Source: Planctomycetaceae bacterium (GTDB taxonomy: Bacteria > Planctomycetota > Planctomycetia > Planctomycetales > Planctomycetaceae). Taken from it: 64,000 nucleotides of DNA. A program made the position numbers and the translations under genes. Shown piece after piece: positions 38,265 through 47,530 of the stretch (its first letter is position 1; each line of letters starts with the position of its first letter). The notes beneath the pieces are model-generated. The model did not search any database and was not told the origin of the DNA. It saw only the letters and a program-made list of their open reading frames with translations. The stretch covers positions 27,300 to 91,299 of the forward strand of contig CANJQC010000005.1 in NCBI GenBank assembly GCA_947476295.1, written 5' to 3'.

Positions 38265-41066
38265 TCAGCTCTTCCGCCGATTCGGATTGATCGACTGCTG
38301 TTCCGCAAGATTTCGGAGTCCCAGAAACAGCATCCCAAAACAAATCGGGAGAATGGCTGGAATGATGCAGGCCACAATGCGGACTGTGTTTTCTATTCGT
38401 CGGATCTCACGTTTCATTTCAAGTCCGGATTTACGCACTTTTGCGTTCAGTTGACGTTCCAGAGTTTCACTCTCAAGCTTCAGGCGTCGATTGACCTGCT
38501 GCTCTTTTTGCTGCAGCTGAGTATCTTTGCTCCGAGGGTCCAGAGTTTCATCTTCGCTGATCTTCTTGATTTCAGCACGCAGATCCTCTTCTGCCTTCTT
38601 CAGGCGCGCGTCCAGCTCTTCCTGAGCAATCTTCTCCTCTTTGTTTAGGGATGTCCGCAAATCGCTTGTCCGGTCTTCCACGAACTTTAATGTTCGCAGA
38701 CTTTCGCGACGTGATCGAAGCGGGATAAATGTCTCATCGCCTGCCAATGCATCCACTGCGTTAAGCACGAATGTGACATTGTCAAACTTCACCTCCAAAT
38801 TGCCTCGGTTACGTTCCAGAAAGAACCAATCGGTGATCATATCAATGTCAGAGCAGAAGACGACATTGAGAGGTGTCTCGTTCGTCTTGTTGCGAATCAG
38901 AGCCGCCAGAACATGGGTCTTCCCGTCGTCAGCGCGGCGCGGGTTGGGATTAATTTCAGTGCCACCTGGCGAGAAAGGGTTGAAGCCAGCCTGAGAGGTG
39001 AATTTCTCCCAAGGGAGTAGCCCCGATTCTCCGCTGGTCTTCAGCAGCGGAATAAACTCCTGCTCGGATCGCCCGGCCCGATCTACGATGGTGCCCGGAT
39101 AAAGCATCACCAAGTCCTGAAGTTTTTGACTGATAGTGCTGTCCGGAGAAAAAGGCCCCTCTGCGCCTTCCTTGTAACCAGATTTGGATACAAATACGTA
39201 TTCCGGAGGAAGCGTCGCGAACTCGGCATGTGGGTTGTTCCGATCGTAGACAATCTGGTCGTACTGCCATGCGATGTTCAGCAGCTTCGTTAACGCAGTC
39301 AATTCGCCGCCATCGGCCTTTTGTTCTGGCGGAGGACCACCACCAAACATCTGATTTCCACCACCCGGTTTCGGTAAGCGAGGAGCCATTGCCAGCCCGG
39401 ATTGATTTTGAAATACAAACGGACATGGATCGTCAAAGATCAACGTCGGCTTTCCGGCCTTAACGTATTCCAGAAAGTTCTCCATCTGCGGTTCCGTCAA
39501 CGACGACGGCATTATTGCAATCAGCACATCAAAGTTCTGCGTTGAAGCCTCGGGCTTCGTGTTAGATTCCTCAGACGCCTTTGCTGCGTCTTCGCCTGCC
39601 GGGTTTTCGTCCGGCTTCGCGGCATTACCCGCCAAGATTCGTTGCGACGGATTAACAGCGATGACCTTATACTGTTTTTCGAGTTCGCGAACGATTTCCC
39701 ATTTGCCAGCCGCACCACCCCCGTCTGCGATCGCCCTGGCATCGGTCTGCAGAATACCCACCGTCAGACGCTGTTTCTGGGAGACGGTACGCAGAGATCG
39801 CGTGAGTTCATATTCAATGGGAAGGCCCTTGCCGAAAAACGGGATGACGAGTTCATCATTGGGACTCTGCAGAAAAGCCCCCATGAATACATCGGTTTCT
39901 TCGCGTTTACCATCGCGATCGTACGACAAACGAACAGGATCGATCCCCAGTGCCCGAGCTTGTTCGGCTGCCTCACTGAATGGTTCGACCGAGACATCAC
40001 GCCATTCGATCGAACCGCCTCCCTGCAATTCAAACTCACGCAACAAGCCTCGCAGCTGGCGTCGGATCTCGACATAGTCGCCCGGAACATCAGGACTGAT
40101 AAATGACTGAATTGTGATCTTCTGAGACTTCTTCAGCTCCTGCATTGTCGATCGAGTTGCATCCGACAGCGTGAAAAGGCTCTCCGCCGACCAGTCCGCT
40201 CGAGCTGGATAAGTCCAGAAGATTGCAAGTAGGCTCCCACATGTAATCACAAGGCACAATGCTCGGATACAGAACTGGAAGCCCTTACCCAGTTGCTGAC
40301 TGGCAGCCCAGCGTCGCTTTGAAATCACAATCAGATTCAGGTAAAGCATTATGACTGCGAAAAACCCGAACCATGCAATTCCCGACAGAGGCAGAATGCC
40401 GACACTGAAGTCCTGAAGCTGCTGCTGCAGACTGATCGACGTCACGACGGTTCGCAAGTCATAAAGACTCACTGTCGAGCCCACCGCACTGAAGAACCAT
40501 TCAATGATGTCAGTCACGTAGAACAACATGACCGGCACACAGCAGAAAACGCCGCCCAAAACAAATGCCACTGTGGCGTTATTTGTCAGCGAAGACGCCA
40601 GCATCCCCGCTGTGAGCAGCGCGGCACCTGCCAGCCAATATCCAAGATAAGTGCTCATCAGTGACCCAGCGTCCGGCGATCCCAGCCATGCAAGGACGAG
40701 TATATTGATCATTGAAAATACAAGTGCGACCGTGTAAACCGACAGAACTGCCAGATATTTTCCCGCCAAGATTTCGACATCCGTGGCAGGCATCGTGAAC
40801 AGCAACTCGTCGGTTCCGAGCTTCCGTTCATCGGACCAAGTCGTCATCGTGATGGCGGGAATTACAAACAGCAGAAGCCACGGATACCATGCCGTGAGCT
40901 GATCCAAGTTGGCCTGATTTGCCGCAAAGAATGCAGATGAAAACGCCAGAGCTGCAGACGCTACGCAAAAGACAATAATAAACAGATACCCCAGAATCCC
41001 TGAGAAGTAGCTGCGGAAGTTTCGTTTGGCAACTGCCAGAAACACATGACTTCGAACCATGAACAC
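38265..41066 (-). CDS. ABC-2 permease (GldF-like) fused to GldG-like domain
   Basis: N-terminal permease (FSGILGYLFIIVFCVASAALAFSSAFF, MTTWSDERKLGTDELLFTMPATDVEILAGKYLA); GldG-type KSQKITIQSFISPDVPGDYVEIRRQLRGLLREF. Confidence 0.85.
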   Translation of the reverse strand: MFMVRSHVFLAVAKRNFRSYFSGILGYLFIIVFCVASAALAFSSAFFAANQANLDQLTAWYPWLLLFVIPAITMTTWSDERKLGTDELLFTMPATDVEILAGKYLAVLSVYTVALVFSMINILVLAWLGSPDAGSLMSTYLGYWLAGAALLTAGMLASSLTNNATVAFVLGGVFCCVPVMLFYVTDIIEWFFSAVGSTVSLYDLRTVVTSISLQQQLQDFSVGILPLSGIAWFGFFAVIMLYLNLIVISKRRWAASQQLGKGFQFCIRALCLVITCGSLLAIFWTYPARADWSAESLFTLSDATRSTMQELKKSQKITIQSFISPDVPGDYVEIRRQLRGLLREFELQGGGSIEWRDVSVEPFSEAAEQARALGIDPVRLSYDRDGKREETDVFMGAFLQSPNDELVIPFFGKGLPIEYELTRSLRTVSQKQRLTVGILQTDARAIADGGGAAGKWEIVRELEKQYKVIAVNPSQRILAGNAAKPDENPAGEDAAKASEESNTKPEASTQNFDVLIAIMPSSLTEPQMENFLEYVKAGKPTLIFDDPCPFVFQNQSGLAMAPRLPKPGGGNQMFGGGPPPEQKADGGELTALTKLLNIAWQYDQIVYDRNNPHAEFATLPPEYVFVSKSGYKEGAEGPFSPDSTISQKLQDLVMLYPGTIVDRAGRSEQEFIPLLKTSGESGLLPWEKFTSQAGFNPFSPGGTEINPNPRRADDGKTHVLAALIRNKTNETPLNVVFCSDIDMITDWFFLERNRGNLEVKFDNVTFVLNAVDALAGDETFIPLRSRRESLRTLKFVEDRTSDLRTSLNKEEKIAQEELDARLKKAEEDLRAEIKKISEDETLDPRSKDTQLQQKEQQVNRRLKLESETLERQLNAKVRKSGLEMKREIRRIENTVRIVACIIPAILPICFGMLFLGLRNLAEQQSINPNRRKS

Positions 41067-41121
41067 ACCTGCGTCTTAATAACCGACTTTAATTTGAATG
41101 ATCTGCGATGGCCGATCAGCC

Positions 41122-41907
41122 TCAAGCAGCACTGCTGGTCAGCCTGCGGAATTGTTTTTCCATATCGACTTCATTTGAACCAAGATCTGCCGTCGGCCCA
41201 TCAAACACAACTCGCCCGTCGTTGACCATCACGACGCGATTACAAACAGCTCGCACCTCCTGGAGGATGTGCGTCGAAAGCAGAATGGTTTTCGTCTTCG
41301 CCAGTTCCACAATCAAATCACGCATGTGACGAACTTGGTTTGGATCGAGGCCACTCGTCGGCTCGTCCAGAATCAGGACTTGCGGATCATGCAGCATCGC
41401 ATGCGCCATCCCAACTCGCTGCCGGAAACCTCTTGACAACTTTGAAATCGGTTTCCGCCACACTTCGGACAGCGAACATTTGTCTGCCACCCAAGCCATA
41501 CGTCGTGCCAAAGTGTCCCCGGAAAGACCTCGCACTTCACCCATATATTTAAGCAGGCTTTGCGGAGTCATTTCGACGTAGAGAGGACCATTTTCCGGCA
41601 GATAACCAAGCGACTCGCTCGCCTTGATTCGATCTGTGCCCACATTAATTCCGGCAAGAAACGATTCGCCTCGGCTCGGTGCTAAAAACCCCGTCAGCAA
41701 CTTCATCGTGGTACTTTTTCCGGCCCCGTTCGGACCCAGAAAACCGCAAATCTGACCACGCGGCACCGAAAACGTAACATCTCGAGTTGCTGCAAATTCT
41801 CCGTAAAACTTGCTCAAACCGCGAGCCTCAATCATGACGTCAGGGGACGCCTTTGGCGACGAACTCATCGAATGACTTCCTCGTGCGACAACTTTGTTCA
41901 AACTCAA
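41122..41907 (-). CDS. ABC transporter ATP-binding protein, GldA-like
   Basis: GFLGPNGAGKSTTMKLLTGFL, LSRGFRQRVGMAHAMLHDPQVLILDEPTSGLDPNQ; alternative start 41868. Confidence 0.92.
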   Translation of the reverse strand: MSLNKVVARGSHSMSSSPKASPDVMIEARGLSKFYGEFAATRDVTFSVPRGQICGFLGPNGAGKSTTMKLLTGFLAPSRGESFLAGINVGTDRIKASESLGYLPENGPLYVEMTPQSLLKYMGEVRGLSGDTLARRMAWVADKCSLSEVWRKPISKLSRGFRQRVGMAHAMLHDPQVLILDEPTSGLDPNQVRHMRDLIVELAKTKTILLSTHILQEVRAVCNRVVMVNDGRVVFDGPTADLGSNEVDMEKQFRRLTSSAA

Positions 41908-42325
41908 AACACGATGCGAACTTCAGACACCACTGCAGCATCGTCCTGAGTTTCCAGTAGATTGCAATCGACCTCGCAGGTCCGCTATCCATAAAGCCAC
42001 GTTGGGCATTACTTACGCGACTGATTTCCAGTGCTGAGAAGTTTCGCGCTTTATGTCGTCAAGACACAACGCATCCAAAGAAACATGTGGTGACACTTGG
42101 TCACCATCATGTCCGCCCCTAACACTCTGCCAAAGCGGCAGGGGAAGAAAACGACGGTCATCAGCTGCAAACATTGTTCCACTGAATTGCGATCAAATGC
42201 AGAACGGCGGCTTTGTGTCCCAGTTTTCCCGCATTAGAATGCCCGGGTGGTGAGGAGACGTCATGTTCTTTGATGAAGGGCGCTCGCCTCTAAGACTGCG
42301 ACGCCTTGTACACACGCCAAATGCT

Positions 42326-43528
42326 ATGACGATTATCACAGCCCGCCGATTCGACACGCTGCAACCGGTTCGAATCACCCTCCGTGACGGGCGCGTTGCG
42401 GCGGTCGTGCCCGTAGAGCTTCCGCAGGATGAATGCAACGAACTGGAAATCGTTGGACCAGGCTTGTGCGACATACAGGTCAATGGATTCAAGGGCATCT
42501 GGTTCAGCAGTGAAACGCTCACAACTGACAACGTGGAATCCGTGATCCAATGGTATCTCGAACGCGGGATCACTCAATGCCTGCCGACGCTCATTACCAA
42601 TTCGGCGGCTGCGATTGAGCATGGTCTGGCAACGATTCGAGCGGCTCGAGACCGATCACCGTTGTTGCGGCAGGTTATTTCAGGGTGCCATATCGAAGGT
42701 CCTTGGATCTCTCCGGAAGACGGCCCTCGCGGCGCGCATCCGCTGGAGCATGTTCGAACGGCGGATTTTTCAGAATTCTGCCGATGGCAACAGGTCTCCG
42801 GAAATCTGGTACGCATCGTGACGCTTGCGCCGGAAGTGCCAAACGCGATTAATGTCGCGAAGCAAATTGTGAAGTCGGGAGCTAGTGTTTCGATTGGGCA
42901 TACGTCTGCCACGCCCACTGAAATTGCTGCGGCAATCGATGCAGGTGCCACGCTGGGGACGCATCTGGGCAACGGCTGCTCTGCTTTGGTCCCGCGTCAT
43001 CACAATGTCTTCTGGCCGCAGCTTGCAGACAATCGATTGACCTGCAGCGTGATCGCCGACGGCTGGCATGTCCCGGCACCGATGCTTAACTGCATTGTCC
43101 GCTGCAAATCGCTCCATCGACTCATCCTGACGTCCGACGTCTCGGGATTCGGTGGCTGTCCGGTCGGACGTTACCGTTCGGGAACTATGGAAGCCGATGT
43201 TCTGGACGATGGGCGAATCGTCGTGGCCGGACAAACGCAGTTCCTTGCTGGCTCCGGCGTCACGACGGGAGATTGCGTTGCTCAGTTCATGTCCATCTGT
43301 AAAGTCCCGTTGCATGCTGCGTGGAACCTGGCTTCAACCCAACCAGCCACGATGCTCAATTCCTGCAACGAATTTCTGCAGGTGGGACAATCATCGCGAC
43401 TGACTGTCTTCCGAATCTCCGGGATCAATACCGCAGACACGCCACATTTCAACGAGCGCCCGCAATTTCATCCAGTTGCCACCATCATCGACGGCAGAAT
43501 TTTGCCATGCACGGCGTCGAATACGTAA
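42326..43528 (+). CDS. nagA: N-acetylglucosamine-6-phosphate deacetylase (ORF open from 42263)
   Basis: GPGLCDIQVNGFKGIWF; GCHIEGPWISPEDGPRGAHP; VSIGHTSATPTEIAAAIDAGATLGTHLGNG; LTSDVSGFGG. Confidence 0.85.
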   Translation: MTIITARRFDTLQPVRITLRDGRVAAVVPVELPQDECNELEIVGPGLCDIQVNGFKGIWFSSETLTTDNVESVIQWYLERGITQCLPTLITNSAAAIEHGLATIRAARDRSPLLRQVISGCHIEGPWISPEDGPRGAHPLEHVRTADFSEFCRWQQVSGNLVRIVTLAPEVPNAINVAKQIVKSGASVSIGHTSATPTEIAAAIDAGATLGTHLGNGCSALVPRHHNVFWPQLADNRLTCSVIADGWHVPAPMLNCIVRCKSLHRLILTSDVSGFGGCPVGRYRSGTMEADVLDDGRIVVAGQTQFLAGSGVTTGDCVAQFMSICKVPLHAAWNLASTQPATMLNSCNEFLQVGQSSRLTVFRISGINTADTPHFNERPQFHPVATIIDGRILPCTASNT

Positions 43529-43608
43529 CCTCGACGCCGAACGCAGGAAAAACTTGTGATCTGCTGCATTTGCCGAAGCGGCGCGGGAAGAGCGGCTGGC
43601 CTGTCGAG

Positions 43609-45147
43609 TTATTTTTCAAGACGACGACTTGGTTTATTGGCGTCAAGGATAGCTCGCGGTGAAAGATATTCATCAAACACCGCACCGTTATCGACAAGTC
43701 GCGGATCGTTCTGTCGCCTGAGTTCCGCAACGAGCGTCGTATTCATTGCAGCGACCTTTTTAGAATACTTCGCCTCGGACGCAAGGTTGGTAATACAGTC
43801 AGGATCGTCAGACAAGTCAAACAATTGCTCCGCCGGACGTTTGCCAAATGCGTGCTGCCAGTACGGATTACCGTCACCACATTCTTCAATCAGACGTTTT
43901 GTGGGACTGTCGTCTGTATCCTTCAGTCCAAGTTCAGGATTTCCACACGGCCAGCGGTCTGGTTCAAAGTTCCGGACGAACAGGAGATTGCCCTGTCGAA
44001 TGGCACGCACCGGATAGCCAAGACCATGCGCGCTGCCAGGACGTGCGAGCACGTCATTGCGTTCTCGTCCAAAGATCACGAATAAACGCTGCGTGCCTGG
44101 CTCATCGCGCAGCAGATCCGTAAAACTGTGACCTGAGATCGGAGACATTCCCCCGGCCTGTCCGTCGATTCCAAACAGCTCCAGAAAGGTCGGTGCCAGA
44201 TCGATGAAATTGATGAAGTCTGCGACTCGACGACCGGGCCGCACAATACCGTCCTGCCAGCTGGCAATAAACGGAATATGGTGCGCATCTTCAAACGTGT
44301 GCCCCTTGACTCGGGGAAACGGCATGCCGTGATCGGAGGTCACAATCACAAGCGTGTTGTTCGACAGGCCGCTTGCGTCAAGTGCTACGAGCAACGAGCC
44401 GACTTGTGCGTCGAAGGCTTCGACTTCCATCGCGTAGTCCAGCATGTCGCGGCGAATGGTCTCGTTGTCCGGCCAGTATGCAGGCACTCGGTCGATGTCC
44501 GATAACTTCTTTCCCGCTGCGATTCCAGAATCGAGCAAATACGGACGATGCGGGTTGCTGCTGCCAAACCAGTAGAAAAATGGGCGTTCCGCTGGCCGTT
44601 CTTCCAGAAAGGCCGCCAGACCAGCACCCGGATTCGAGGACTGTTTCGCAGACGGATTCAAGCCGACAGTTTTCATTCCGAAGTCGCGAGGACTTCCATC
44701 CGCCAGTTTCGCATCACCCGGCCCCCATCGTTTCCCAACACCGCCACAGTGGATGTTTCTTTCGGACAGTGCTTCCGTAAATGCCTTGTACTTCGCGGGA
44801 AAATACGGCTGATGATTGGCCGCTTCTTCGAGCTGCCACGGATAGCGTCCGGTGAGGATTGCCGATCGTGACGGTGCGCATTTCGACGTCGGCGTGTAAA
44901 CGTTTTCAAATACCAGTCCGTGCTTCGCCAGGCGATCTATATTCGGAGTGCGCACCCAGTCGCAATGGTAGGCCTCGCCAAAATGCATCGACGCATCATC
45001 GGCAATAATGAAAAGCACATTCGGCCGCTGTGGCTCGGCCGCGATTGATGCCTGAGCGATCCAAAATACCGACAGGAGACACACGAGTGTTTTCATGACA
45101 TGAATTCCTGACACCGCACGAGAGAGTTTTGGGCCGTCATGGGGCAT
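43609..45147 (-). CDS. Sulfatase, Cys-type
   Basis: PNVLFIIADDAS; sulfatase signature CAPSRSAILTGRYPW; VIVTSDHGMPFPRVKGHTFEDAHHIPFI. Confidence 0.93.
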   Translation of the reverse strand: MPHDGPKLSRAVSGIHVMKTLVCLLSVFWIAQASIAAEPQRPNVLFIIADDASMHFGEAYHCDWVRTPNIDRLAKHGLVFENVYTPTSKCAPSRSAILTGRYPWQLEEAANHQPYFPAKYKAFTEALSERNIHCGGVGKRWGPGDAKLADGSPRDFGMKTVGLNPSAKQSSNPGAGLAAFLEERPAERPFFYWFGSSNPHRPYLLDSGIAAGKKLSDIDRVPAYWPDNETIRRDMLDYAMEVEAFDAQVGSLLVALDASGLSNNTLVIVTSDHGMPFPRVKGHTFEDAHHIPFIASWQDGIVRPGRRVADFINFIDLAPTFLELFGIDGQAGGMSPISGHSFTDLLRDEPGTQRLFVIFGRERNDVLARPGSAHGLGYPVRAIRQGNLLFVRNFEPDRWPCGNPELGLKDTDDSPTKRLIEECGDGNPYWQHAFGKRPAEQLFDLSDDPDCITNLASEAKYSKKVAAMNTTLVAELRRQNDPRLVDNGAVFDEYLSPRAILDANKPSRRLEK

Positions 45148-45503
45148 GATAACTTCTGGGACCGTTCACGCTACCATGCACATTGGCCGGATGAATCTGT
45201 TTCAAGTCTGCGCGCTGTTGGTGATGCCGAATTATCGACGGTTCGTCTTTTTCAGTTGTCCGCGATGACGAGTTCTCGTCCGTCTGGTGAAGGTGATGTT
45301 GTATGTGCGCGCCTCACAATGCCAGCATATTCGTGCTAGCCGCTATAACAGTTAAAGGTCGACTTTCGCTTTTGACGATAATTGAGGATGGGGGACGTTT
45401 TCGGATGGAGGGGCTTTCGTGGACTCCTGCATCCACGATCGCGTGGTTGATCCATCGATCAAGTTTTGAAGCGACAAATTCCAAAACTGTTTGGGGCAAA
45501 TTT

Positions 45504-47144
45504 ATGATCTCGCCAAGCATCAATTCACGGATGAAGATGCTCTGTGAGTTGGCTATCCAAGGCACAATGGCGGTGACTGAGAAGAGTCTCTTGTGGTGCC
45601 TTGGTGTTGCCTTACTTTTCATGGCCACGGGGTGTAGAACGCCTGGGGAATGGAAGCAAAATGGTTTCAAGGTCGGTCCGAACTACCACCGGCCTGTCGA
45701 ACCTGTGGCGAATGCATGGGTTGATGCGGCAGACCCGCGGCTTGTTTCTCAATCCGCAGACCTCGCTTATTGGTGGACGAATCTCAATGATGCGGTCCTT
45801 AACGAACTCATCCAAAACGCATATCAACAGAATTTGAGCATTCGCGAATCGGCCTTTCGGGTGCTGCAAGCGCGTGCTGAATTGGGAATCGTGCAGGGGA
45901 AATTTTATCCGCAGCAGCAATATTTAGACGGTGGTTTTACGCAGCAGAAATTTAGCAATGCAAACGCCAACAGTGTGTTTCTTCCCAATACATCGTTCAG
46001 CAATTGGCAATATGGATTTGCGTTAGCATGGGAGCTAGATTTTTGGGGTAAGTATCGACGCATGATTGAAGCGGCGGATGCCCACTTGGATGCATCGATT
46101 GAAGATTATGATGCAGTTCTTGTTACCTTGATTGGCGATGTTGCCCAGAATTATGTGCAATTGCGCATCGTCGAGCAGCAGTTAGAATACATTTCGGAGA
46201 ATGTGAAACTGCAAAAAGAAACGGCGGATATTGCCAAAGCACGTTTCGATGGTGGGCAAACCTCGGAATTGGATGTAGACCAAGCACTGAGCGTGTTGGC
46301 TCAGACGGAATCCCAAACACCTGCCCTCGAAATCCAGCGTCGACAGTTGCAGAACAGGATTTGTATCCTGCTTGGAATGCCCGTTCAAGATTTGGTGTCA
46401 TGTTTAGGTCATGCGCCAATCCCATTGACGCGCACGGACATCGTGCTTGGAATCCCTGCGGATTTGTTACGCCGTCGACCGGATGTTCGCCGTGAAGAGC
46501 GGAAAACGGCGATGGAATCGGCACGGATCGGGATGGCCGAAGCAGACCTGTATCCGGCGATCTCTATCACGGGCAGCATGGGATACAGTGCGCAGACATT
46601 CTCCCAGATGTTTGCACGCGACGCATTTGCAGGTTCGGTGGGACCAGGCTTCCGTTGGAATGTCCTCAACTACGGCCGAATCTTAAGCAACATCGAACGA
46701 GTCGATGCTACCTTTGAAGCCCAAGTGGCAAAATATCAACAGACGGTATTGCAAGCTGGTCTCGAGGCCGAAAATGCGATCGTTGAGTTTTTGAAATCGC
46801 AGGAACAAGCTGAAAAACTTGATGAGAGTGTCAAGGCAATGGAGAAATGCGCGGAGATTGCGAGCGTTCAGTACAAAGGAGGCTTAGTTGACTTCAACCG
46901 CGTTTCGCTCATCGAGCAAAACCTAGTTAATCAACAGAATCTCCTCGCGCAAGCTCGCGGAAACACGACGCTTGGTCTGGTAAATCTGTATCGCGCTATG
47001 GGGGGAGGCTGGGAAATTCGATTGAATCAACCCACTGCAACGAGCATCAACACATCGCCGGAACCCATCAGCGTTCCCTTAGAAACTGAATCAAGCGATT
47101 TGGTTCCACCAGCGGTACCACCTCTCGCAGCGAGCAAGGAGTAA
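45504..47144 (+). CDS. RND efflux outer membrane factor (NodT/OprM-like); start may be 45567 (ORF open from 45303)
   Basis: LFMATGCRTPGEWK leader; FKVGPNYHRPVEPVANAW; LIGDVAQNYVQLRIVEQQLEY; LRRRPDVRREERKTAMESARIGMAEADLYPAISITGSMGY. Confidence 0.92.
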   Translation: MISPSINSRMKMLCELAIQGTMAVTEKSLLWCLGVALLFMATGCRTPGEWKQNGFKVGPNYHRPVEPVANAWVDAADPRLVSQSADLAYWWTNLNDAVLNELIQNAYQQNLSIRESAFRVLQARAELGIVQGKFYPQQQYLDGGFTQQKFSNANANSVFLPNTSFSNWQYGFALAWELDFWGKYRRMIEAADAHLDASIEDYDAVLVTLIGDVAQNYVQLRIVEQQLEYISENVKLQKETADIAKARFDGGQTSELDVDQALSVLAQTESQTPALEIQRRQLQNRICILLGMPVQDLVSCLGHAPIPLTRTDIVLGIPADLLRRRPDVRREERKTAMESARIGMAEADLYPAISITGSMGYSAQTFSQMFARDAFAGSVGPGFRWNVLNYGRILSNIERVDATFEAQVAKYQQTVLQAGLEAENAIVEFLKSQEQAEKLDESVKAMEKCAEIASVQYKGGLVDFNRVSLIEQNLVNQQNLLAQARGNTTLGLVNLYRAMGGGWEIRLNQPTATSINTSPEPISVPLETESSDLVPPAVPPLAASKE

Positions 47145-47148
47145 TCCC

Positions 47149-47526
47149 TTGGATCTGAAATTGCAGTTGAATGTGAGGTTACCACGAGGCCTAATGCTGT
47201 TGGTGACGACTTCAGTCTTGATGGCACCAGGCTGCGCTTCGTTACCTCGCCTGTCCCACGGTTTCTTTGCCGCCAGATCACATTCTTGTCACTCGAACGA
47301 GTCAACAAAGTCATCCAACTGCGTGTGCCCAGATCCTTACTGCAAGAAATCTTCGCCGGCAGCACCATGCGATTCTCAGCGGTGCCATGACGCTGATTAT
47401 TGCCGCAAAAAATGCCCCAGAATACCCGAGTGGGCATGCTGTAGTGGCCTTGATGATTATGACTGCAAACCGCTCCCGAGCGTGACTTGCCATCGATGTT
47501 CCACAAATCACTGCCGCATGCCCTAG
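47149..47526 (+). CDS. Small cysteine-rich secreted protein or lipoprotein, uncharacterised
   Basis: TTG start with AAGGAG Shine-Dalgarno (47136-47141) 7 nt upstream; signal-like LPRGLMLLVTTSVLMAPGC; 15 Cys in the translated ORF; stop lies 4 nt from the stop of the convergent RND gene. Confidence 0.65.
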   Translation: MDLKLQLNVRLPRGLMLLVTTSVLMAPGCASLPRLSHGFFAARSHSCHSNESTKSSNCVCPDPYCKKSSPAAPCDSQRCHDADYCRKKCPRIPEWACCSGLDDYDCKPLPSVTCHRCSTNHCRMP

Positions 47527-47530
47527 CGGA

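Noticed and set aside
42080-42110. Hairpin GGTGAC-ACTTG-GTCACC upstream of nagA
   Set aside because: Single short palindrome with no second copy or partner regulator; too little to call an operator.
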